64,000 bases of DNA from Sclerodactyla briareus (lineage: Eukaryota > Echinodermata > Holothuroidea > Dendrochirotida > Sclerodactylidae): positions 62,001-126,000 of the forward strand of contig JAODTK010005610.1 in NCBI GenBank assembly GCA_026419785.1. The letters run 5' to 3'. The notes beneath the pieces are model-generated. The model had not been told where the DNA came from. It was given only the letters and a program-made list of their open reading frames with translations, and searched no databases. A program made the position numbers and the translations under genes. This document shows, piece by piece, positions 1 to 10,000 of this stretch (the first letter of the stretch is position 1; every line of letters begins with the position of its first letter).

Positions 1-964
1 TATGTCATTATGTGTCAGTTGATGGATGCCAAATATGTGACCTTTGGCTGTTATCACATATAATCATATAGATAATTTAGGTCATTGTTACACTGACTAA
101 ACAATGATATGTGCCAACCATTCATGTGTCATTGCATGCCAAAGCAATAAATCATAGCTAAACACCAATAATGGAATCATTAAGAAAGCAGTTCATAGTC
201 TTTTCAGATGAGAGCTGCAAGAAGTCTTAAAAATGTATGATAGGTGGGACTTTAAAAAGTGTTTTTTTTCCTACTTGTGAAAGTCATGACAGGGGTGAAC
301 TTCTGAATAAACACTACAGTAATGTTGTTATATAGGCATGTGCCTGTTAAGTCTGGGTCACATACAATGGCCCCCTGATATCCAGTACGTGTGTTAAGGT
401 AGTGTTTATGAGTATACACACTCCAAATCAGGCATCTTTAATACACACATACATATGCCCCCCTATGAGACATATGTATATGACACGCTCAGACATGACT
501 TCCGCCCCAGGGCGCGCTACTACTCTATATGGTTTTCAGGTAGCCTAATGCTGAGCCTTAATCCCCGGGTGCTGCCGGGGGCAGCAACCAATCCCCCCTC
601 CCAAGGTTCAATACGCTTTAAGGTAGTGTCTATGAGCACAGTACATACAAACATACATACACGCACACACATGTACATCCACAAATCTCAGCCAGATGGA
701 TCAGCCAATATTACTGAGTAAAGTACTGTGTTCCCATACTTTCAATCAACCTCCTGGAGATTGCTTGAACACTGGCAGCATTCCTCTTGGAAGCCTTATA
801 GTTACCGTGATCCGTTGACAATAATGATACATTAGGTATTTCCACTTTTCCACTCAGGATTTAGGTGAACTCCCAATTTATTAACGTCGAGCTGATTTAT
901 GACTTCTTGTTCTAATTTCTGTGAATCTGTGATACAGTACAGTATCATTCAAATTCCTCTTCAG
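1..964 (+). other. intron sequence upstream of first visible DCLRE1A exon
   Basis: I see no coding match here. Two direct copies of a segment beginning TTAAGGTAGTGT and followed by CA-rich sequence lie near 393 and 618. The stretch ends in a pyrimidine-rich acceptor (AAATTCCTCTTCAG). The exon with the HxHxDH metal motif is not present, so it lies further upstream. Confidence 0.5.
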
Positions 965-1084
965 ATAACTGCAAACCTTGTGAAGAAAAAGCTGTATGTG
1001 CCATCCATGCATGTCCATCCTCTAGCCATGGAGAAAAGAACACATCATAGAAGGTGTCAAAGTGGTATTCCTAGATGCTAATCA
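965..1084 (+). CDS. DCLRE1A: DCLRE1A exon (MBL fold, ends in DANH)
   Basis: The acceptor is CTCTTCAG at 957-964 and the donor is GTGAGT at 1085. The exon starts in frame with [20 protein letters not shown], which matches the family block after the HxHxDH region, and ends [11 protein letters not shown] plus CA of a histidine codon. This is the third metal-ligand His of the MBL fold, completed by T from the next exon. A run of four A at 1034-1037 is one base too long for the frame. With three A the two halves join as [12 protein letters not shown]. The extra A is most likely an assembly error in a homopolymer. Confidence 0.85.
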
Positions 1085-4000
1085 GTGAGTTTACTTGCTT
1101 GCCTTGGGGATATGTATTGGGTCAGGAAGCCAGAACGGTTTGGGGAATAGGATGAGAGTGTTTTCTTTCTATCCAACGGTCAGGAATCTGGGTACTCTAT
1201 GGGAAATTTGGGGGAAGAGTTCAATATCGAAATAGCTGGAAATTTGGGGGTAATATATTGAATGGTTTTAACACAAAGTCCTAGCCACTAACGGTTGCCT
1301 ATACATGCTTGAAATGTCATACAGAACTGCATGAATATACAAAGGGTAGGTGTTGGATAATTAAAAGTGCTAGGGACATGGGCATTACAGGGTGAAATCC
1401 TGTATATTTGTCATTAAACCTCAAAAATCTATCCCTAACTTCAAATCGAAGCTCAAGTCACATTTCTTTTCTAGAGCTTTTCCTGAGGACCTGTAGTTCT
1501 TCACTCTAAGCTGTATTGTTCAACGCTTTAGATCGTTGCTCCTTATTGCGAGTTGTCTTTAGAAGCCTAGATAAATGCTGCGTTTATTTTGTTTATTATA
1601 TTATTAAGGCCAATAGTTAGTAAATTGACTTGATGTTGATACTTTCTCTTCATGACATTATGCAGCCCATCCCCCCTGACCGAATTTCAGCTGATCCGAG
1701 TGCATCATTACCAATCCAACTATTGTCAAAAATTTGCCTGTGAATCCCGAGGGGCACCCTTGTAGTACAAAGTCAATGTAAAACATGCAATTTTGAAAAC
1801 TCGTAGCAAATGAACTGTAGATGAGATCAAAATATAAGCCTTTTAAATCGTTCACAAGATATCAAAGAATGATCTAAATAAATACTAAGTGAATACCAAT
1901 TTTGTCTTTCTGTTATGAAGGCACAAAATTTGAGCATTCACTTATAGGTCCATGGGCAGCCTTTGCACCCTCAATTATCCTCTTCACCTACCCAATTAGC
2001 AAATAAATGTTATTAAATAAAAAGTTATGGGCCCCCAGACACATACTGATGCAAAGTTTGATAAGCAAACAACTGAAAACGTCTACGAACAATAAAAAAG
2101 TGGTTTTTGCCGGTAAAAAATTTATTGGTCAGGGATCATGGCTCTAGGGTAGTTCTGACCCCCATCCCCCCCCCTTCCTCTGCGTATGCCACTGATTCAC
2201 TGTATAAATTGTCCATTTGATTGATATCCTGTTGATGCTGTCTTGTTCCACAGTTGCCCTGGATCAGTACTGATTCTGTTCTGTCTCTAATGGTCAGAGA
2301 TACCTGCACACAGGAGACTTCAGAGCCCACACCAGGATGGAGTCATATCAGCAGCTACAGAACTGCAGGATACACAGACTGTACCTCGACACTACGTAAG
2401 TAGTTACCGTCCTTAGTCCTCCAATTCATGCACATTGGTAGTAGAGTTGAACACGATCCCAGCCAATTATTCTTGTGCCGCCAGCACTGTACCCCATGAT
2501 GCTCCGCAAGTACCTCCTGTGTCTAGTCATGCAACGTTGGGAGTAAAGTGACCACAAGCCAAGCCAATCATTCTTGTGCAGCTAGCACTGTACCTTGACA
2601 TCATGTAAGTACCTCCTTTGTCTAGTCATGCAACGTTGGGAGTAAAGTGACCCACAAGCCAAGCCAATCATACTCGTGCAGCTAGCACTGTACCTTGACA
2701 TCATGAAAGTACCTCCTTTGTCTAGTCATGCAACGTTGGGAGTAAAGTGACCCACAGCCAAGCCAATCATTCTCGTGCAGCTAGCACTGTACCTTGACAT
2801 CATGTAAGTACCTCCTTTGTCTAGTCATGCAACGTTGGGAGTAAAGTGACCCACAAGCCAAGCCAATCATTCTCGTGCAGCTAGCACTGTACTTGACATC
2901 ATGAAAGTACCTCCTTTGTCTCGTCATGCAACGTTGGGAGTAAAGTGACCCACAAGCCAAGCCAATCATTCTCGTGCAGCTAGCACTGTACCTTGACATC
3001 ATGTAAGTACCTCCTTTGTCTAGTCATGCAACGTTGGGAGTAAAGTGACCCACAAGCCAAGCCAATCATTCTTGTGCCGCCAGCACTGTACCTTACATCA
3101 TGTAAGTACCTCCTTTGTCTAGTCATGCAACGTTGGGAGTAGAGTGACCCACAAGCCAAGCCAATCATTCTTGTGCAGCTAGCACTGTACCTTGACATCA
3201 TGTAAGTACCTCCTTTGTCTAGTCATGCAACGTTGGGAGTAGAGTGACCCACAAGCCAAGTCAATATTTATTCCTTGACAAAGTCAGAGGAATCTATGCA
3301 GTCATGTCAGTGTGTATGTGTGGAGGAGGTGAAGAGTGGACCATAACTGGATAGGGCAAGGAATGGATGAAGCTCATACTTGGTATGTGTGTTCCCATGA
3401 TGAGTACATGGATCGTATGCTTTTGGGGTTAGGTCTGGGGTCATCTGAGGTAACAGTGGTCCCAATTTCTGAAAACCATTGTAAACACGATGAGTCCAAA
3501 TTGGGTAGTCAGATCAGTTGAAATTTGGTGTATAGTTTTTACTGGGGTACATGGGAACGCAATATCACATACCCACGAGATGCCAAATCAATTTTATTCT
3601 AGCAAGCTTCCCAGGTACAGAAAGGAGTGTACCCCTATATTTTTTTTGGTAAAGTCCCGAAATCAATCAGTTAGGACGATTTCAAGTCGGCCAGGTTAAC
3701 ACAAGCTGGAAACAGAGCCAAAGAGGCCAATGTGAAACTCACCACCAAGCATGGTCACCACCCCAGAGCATTTACGGATGCAGTCCTATGCATAAAATTA
3801 AGTTAGGCTTTCCATCCTTTGGTGCTCCAGCCTCCAATGTCTCCCGATTTCCAACTTCTCATCCCTGCGTGGCCTTTGTCCATTTCTCAAGTATCGCCAA
3901 AAATGTAACTTGGTACATAGCTGTTAACATTTATGGAATTAAAGTGAATTAGTGATTTTTTGCACGTGATAAACCCTTGTAGGACTCCTGCGGCCAATTC

Positions 4001-7000
4001 GCCACTTTTAGTCTACAGTACCTAAATTGTTATCTGACTGTCTGCTGGTCTCAGGCGAACGTAAAGAACATCTGGCATTCTTAGTAGTGAATGGAGGTTT
4101 GATAATATGACAATGTGTTTTGAGAGCATTTGGCTCAGTACAAAACCTCATGCTGACAATTTTTTTTTATAATGTACGGGTAACATTTATGATCCTAAAA
4201 ACGCTTTAGTCCTTTTTGTTGGAATTTTGATGGAATTTTGAGCTTGGGCCGTAGTTGAGTAGATTTGCTGGACTATATACCAAGGTTCCCGCGGTCATGA
4301 AAAACCTGGAAAAGTGATGGAATTTCATCAATAAAAAATCCAGTCCTGGAAAAGTTTGAAATTCGTGAAAAGTTGTTGAGTCATGGACAGTCCTGGGAAA
4401 TTTTCATGAGGTGATGTGGTCACTGGCTCCACGTTACATAATATTATACTTCATTTCCGATACCTTGACCTAAGGTATGACTCCCAAGCAGAGATGTGGT
4501 GCAGTTTGCGATAGACCTGGCAGTAAGAGCTGTGCATGAGAACCCAAAGACACTGGTGCTGTGTGGTACTTACACTATTGGCAAGGAGAAGGTATTCAGA
4601 GGTAAGCCTGCCCCCATAGACTGGGTGTGATAGGATTTATCAGTGGTGTTCTCTACCATGGAGAAGGTACTCAGAGGTAAGCCTGCCCCCATAGATTGGG
4701 AGTGGTATGATTCATCAGTGGGGTTCTCTACCATGGAGAAAGAAGGTACTCAGAGGTAAGCCTGCCACCATAGACTGGGTGTGGTATGATTTATCAGTGG
4801 TGTTCTATACCATGGAGAAGGTACTCAAAGGTAAGCCTGCCCCCATAGATTGGGAGTGGTATGATTCATCAGTGGTGTTCTCTACCATGGAGAAGGTACT
4901 CAGAGGTAAGCCTGCCCCCATAGACTGGGTGTGGTATGATTCATCAGTGTGTTCTCTACCATGGAGAAGGTACTCAGAGGTAAGCCTGCCCCCATAGACT
5001 GGGTGTGGTATGATTCATCAGTGGTGTTCTTACCATGGAGAAGGTACTCAGAGGTAAGCCTGCCCCCATAGATTGGGAGTGGTATGATTCATCAGTGGGG
5101 TTCTCTACCATGGAGAAGGTACTCAAAGGTAAGCCTGCCACCATAGACTGGGTGTGGTATGATTCATCAGTGGTGTTCTTACCATGGAGAAGGTACTCAG
5201 AGGTAAGCCTGCCACCATAGACTGGGTGTGGTATGATTCATCAGTGGTGTTCTCTACCATGGAGAAGGCACTCAGAGGTAAGCCTGCCCCCATAGACTGG
5301 GTGTGGTATGATTCATCAGTGGTGTTTTCTACCATGGAGAAGGTACTCAGAGGTAAGCCTGCCACCATAGACTGGGTGTGGTATGATTTATCAGTGGTGT
5401 TCTCTACCATGGAGAAGGTACTCAGAGGTAAACCTGCCCCATAGACTGGGTGTGGTATGATTTATCAGTGGTGTTTTCTACCATGGAGAAGGTACTCAGA
5501 GGTAAGCCTGCCACCATAGACTGGGTGTGGTATGATTTATCAGTGGTGTTCTCTACCATGGAGAAGGTACTCAAAGGTAAGCCTGCCACCATAGACTGGG
5601 TGTGGTATGATTCATCAGTGGTGTTCTTTACCATGGAGAAGGTACTCAGAGGTAAACCTGCCCCATAGATTGGGAGTGGTATGATTCATCAGTGGTGTTC
5701 TCTACCATGGAGAAGGTACTCAAAGGTAAGCCTGCCCCCATAGACTGGGTGTGGTATGATTCATCAGTGTGTTCTCTGGGAAGAAGGTATTCAGAGGTAA
5801 GCCTGCACCATAGACTGGGTGTAATAGGATTCATCAGTGGTGTTCTCTGGGAAGAAGGTATTCAGAGGTAAGCCTGCACCATAGACTGGGTGTAATAGTA
5901 TTTATTTATTAGTGGTATTCTCTGGGAAGAAGGTATTCAGAGGTAAGCCTGCCCCCATAGACTGGGTGTAATAGTATTTATTTATTAGTGGTATTCTCTG
6001 GGAAGAAGGATTCAGAGGTAAGCCTGCCACCATAGACTGGGTGTAATAGGATTCATCAGTGGTGTTCTCTGGAAAGAAAGGATAGGATGTTTCAATAGGT
6101 ATGAACACAGGTTCATTAAGCCCTAAACTGATGATCAAGACCCAGGAGGCAATATAAAAAGCCTGAAAAGCCTTTGAAAAGCCATTCCCTTCCTCTCCAC
6201 ATCTCGTTGCACGTTGTATTCCCTAATTGCAAAATGTGCCCAACACCCGCCCCATCAATGAATCGATTATGAGGGCACGGATAGAAAGTCAGGTATGACC
6301 ATCAAAGCATAATTTACAGCTCAGCCAACTGAAACGATGAATTGCCAGGTGTAGCAGTTAAGGTATCCGGCAAAACCTGTCACATATTCATCTCAAACCA
6401 TATGGGCCCCTGCACCCCCCCCCCCCCCCCCATCCTCTCACCCCAAGCACTATCGAGGTCTGACAGTAAAAACACAAACCCCGGTGTCTTTGGCTAGTAA
6501 AATTTCCGAAATTTTCAAACTAGTTTTGGAGCTGAAACACAACCCTACATCTGCCCGGTCAGCCTGGTTGGGCTTCTCGGGGTCAATAGTGAGGTTTGTT
6601 GAGAAGGCTACTCAACCGAGTGGGTGGCACAGTTGGTAGAGCGTTGGCCTCCCACCTGGTAGACAGGGTTCGATTCTAGGTCGGGTCATACCAAAGACTT
6701 CAAAATGATACCTGTGCCTTCTCGATGGAGTCACTCAGACAAGGGATGGCGCAGGGACAAACGAGGGATAGGCAATTTGTAAGTTGCTGTCTGCATGTGA
6801 TTACCCACCCCACATTAAAGGTAATGGCCAAAGAGGACATTTGCCCTTATTCCGGGTACTGTGAGGGATCGCAGCTGACAATAGGTGCAGTAATTCCAGG
6901 TCTGCACCCTTGCTGGGCCTTGAATAGATTAGATCCTCTGCTCGGCAAGTACACCACAATTTTTTTTAGCAACAGCGAGAAACAAAATGCTGCTGCCAGG

Positions 7001-10000
7001 TAAGATAAATAGTAGGTTATCAAAGCATAGAACCTCAAAGGTTATCAGATTTGTCAAAATTGCAGTAGCCACTATAAACAACAACTCTGAGCTGCATCTC
7101 TCTCTCCCATCAACAGCTATAGCTGATGCCCTTGGATGTAAGATATGTGGGAACTGAGAAGAAGAGGAATCTTATCCTGTTCAACACCCACAGTATGTCA
7201 TGAGGCAGATGGTGACAGACAAGAGTGCAACAGACTCCATGTCGTCTCCATGGGCAAACTGGTCCATAAAAGTGGAGATTTCACTGTATTAGATTAGCTG
7301 TATTGGACAGGTTGTTGGTGTCAAAAGAACGCATTTCACCATTTGTGAACTCGTATGTACAGTATATATGAGTTCGAAAGAACCAGCATTTGTTGGCCTT
7401 CTTGTGAAACTATTTTGAAGCGGGGGGGGGGGGGGGGGGGCGGTGCGGTGCGGCCCTCATACTGTATGTGACTGTTACAGGGCTAATGTAGGGTTCATTT
7501 TCAGCAGTCCCAGTGTAGCTTCTAAATGCAATGCTGCTACATGTGAGCCGTTCTGATACCCACACGTGCAGTTACCAGGTCGGAAACCCTTTGACGGGCC
7601 ATGGATGGGTTTTTGATCCTCGCTCAGCAAATACCATCATTGAAAGAAAGTGTTGATTGTGGCGTGTACTTCTGTCGTATGTCTGTCTGTCAGTCGTTCC
7701 TCTACTCAGGTGAGCAGGCATTAAATGAAACAAATAATGACTGACAAAAAGGTGACAAGGCAACGGCTTTGTGGTCATGGGCAAACATCAAAACACAACA
7801 GCCAGCTTCTGCCAATATACTACTCCGCGTATTGTTGAACAAAATACCTCCTAAATGACTTCATATCTAAAACAAGAAGATATATAATTATATTCATGGG
7901 TCATCCATGACACGTGACGCAACAGCATTCATCATGGTTTCAGAGCATTATTTACTGTAGATTTCATTACGTTGCTGACTGAATTCATTAATAAAATTGA
8001 GGAGCATGTTTGTTCTGATGTCCTGAACCGGTAGACGGCTAGATAACCAACACGAACAAAACACGAACCCGGCCTACACTTCTAATAGTTGCATCTTCAT
8101 TACAATTACATGACAATTACATTACAACATCATTCATTATAATGTGGACATTTCGGGATTTGGACAATGGATAGATTCTAAAACAGCTGATTGTCAGTTC
8201 TTATTTCTCTGATAGTATGGAAATATGGGCTGTTATATTTGTTTATTTGAGACATCGAACTTGGAATTTAACATGTAATTGAGATTTTTTATGGAAGCAA
8301 ACATCTCCCTCAAATTTATTTCAAAATATGGAAAGATCTTGTCAGTATTAACAAATTATGTGGTTAACTACCAGTTTGCTCCCATATGAGGGGTTTTCAG
8401 TAGGAAAATGTGCTGCTTTTGTGATGACATATTTTGTGTGTGAATTTTTTAGGCAAACTTTATGCGGGACTACAAAATCTCAAGGTATCCCTTCCCATGT
8501 AAGTCACTATATAAAATGAAAATATGGTGTTATCATAAAGCTGTAATGAATTAAATCAAAGAAAACTCACAACATAAAAAAAAATACAGAATATAAATAA
8601 AAAATGTGTGATCATCAAAATGTACGGAGAGGCTTTTCCACATCAGAACGGTTTGGCGAATAAATAGTGAATGATTCCTTTACCATTGTGGCAGGTGGCC
8701 ACGTGATAAAGTACCTGGCTTGGTCCTGCACCGTGTCATAGCCCAACACAATATTCTTGTAGTGTGATTGGCCCTTAAAAACAACAGATATAATACATTT
8801 GTCAATAATGTGTATTAAAATAGAACCTCAATGACCTCTGTATTCCACCCTTGTTCAAGTTTTCAATTTACTGTATCTGTGTTCCCCATCGCACAAGTAT
8901 CTCTTTACCTAATGAGTTTGAGTCGTTGTAGACGTATCATCCGCATTCAGCCTACCGTATGGACCCATAGTACCAAGTCCAGCTCTCTGGCAGATATCAA
9001 GCCATCTCAATGGGGAAGGGTGAAGGTCTATGGTAAGTGCTATGATTCTGGAGACATTCATCATTGCTGCCCTCTATTTGAGGAATCTGTACTTAAATGT
9101 CTGTGTCCATGTGTACACAAAGCCAACTGTGCCTTGCTGAATCAACTGTTAGGATTCAGCAATCAGAGCATGACCAACTAGAGTCTGGGTTCATGCATTG
9201 TGGCTACTAGAGTCAAGTCCAAGGAGTCAGGAAACAGGTATCATTGCTGCTAGAGTCAAGTCCAAGGAGTCCGGAAACATGCATCATTGCTACTGGAGTC
9301 AAGTCCAAGGAGTTCGGAAACATGCATCATGCTACTAGAGTCAAGTCCAAGGAGTTCGGAAACATGCATCATTGCTACTGGAGTCAAGTCCAAGGAGTCC
9401 GGAAACATGCATCATTGCTACTGGAGTCAAGTCCAAGGAGTTCGGATACATGCATCATTGCTACTTGAGTCAAGTCCAAGAAGTCCGGAAACATGCATCA
9501 TTGCTACTTGAGTCAAGTCCAAGAAGTCCGGAAACATGCATCATTGCTACTGGAGTCAAGTCCAAGGAGTTCGGAAACATGCATCATTGCTACTGGAGTC
9601 AAGTCCAAGGAGTTCGGAAACATGCATCATTGCTACTGGAGTCAAGTCCAAGGAGCTCGGAAACATGCATATTGCTACTGGAGTCAAATCTTAGAGCATG
9701 CATCACTGCTGGAGTCAAGTGAGCATGGTGGCCTAATTGGTTAAGGCCCCAAGGCTATAACCCGTAGGTTGTGGGTCTGAGTTCCTGTTGTCATCTTGAG
9801 CAAGGTGCTTCATCCAAATGCTTCCCTCCTCAAGGTGCTAATTGGGGTACAACGTGTTGAAGTGCACTTCGTGCAGCGTTCTATACCTATGATTGTGTGG
9901 GACCAACCTTTTGTTCCATTAATGACCAGTTTTTATTTGTCCAATCCCAGGCTGAGTGCAAGTGACAGTATTGTCTCTAGCTCCTGTCTCAGCTGTTGAT

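Noticed and set aside
2781..3201. Open frames of 73 codons repeated on the minus strand
   Set aside because: They are read through the 100-bp minisatellite, and the repeated peptide follows the repeat unit with no start or family match.
4587..6080. CRISPR-like regular array
   Set aside because: Monomers are contiguous near-identical copies with no unique spacers, in an animal gene intron.
4707..6138. Many overlapping open frames with repeated [18 protein letters not shown] or [15 protein letters not shown]
   Set aside because: The unit is 75 bp, divisible by three, and lacks stops in several frames on both strands. Open reading in both directions argues against selection for a protein.
6618..6692. 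Working tRNA gene
   Set aside because: The A and B boxes are good, but the stems are imperfect and a SINE body follows directly.
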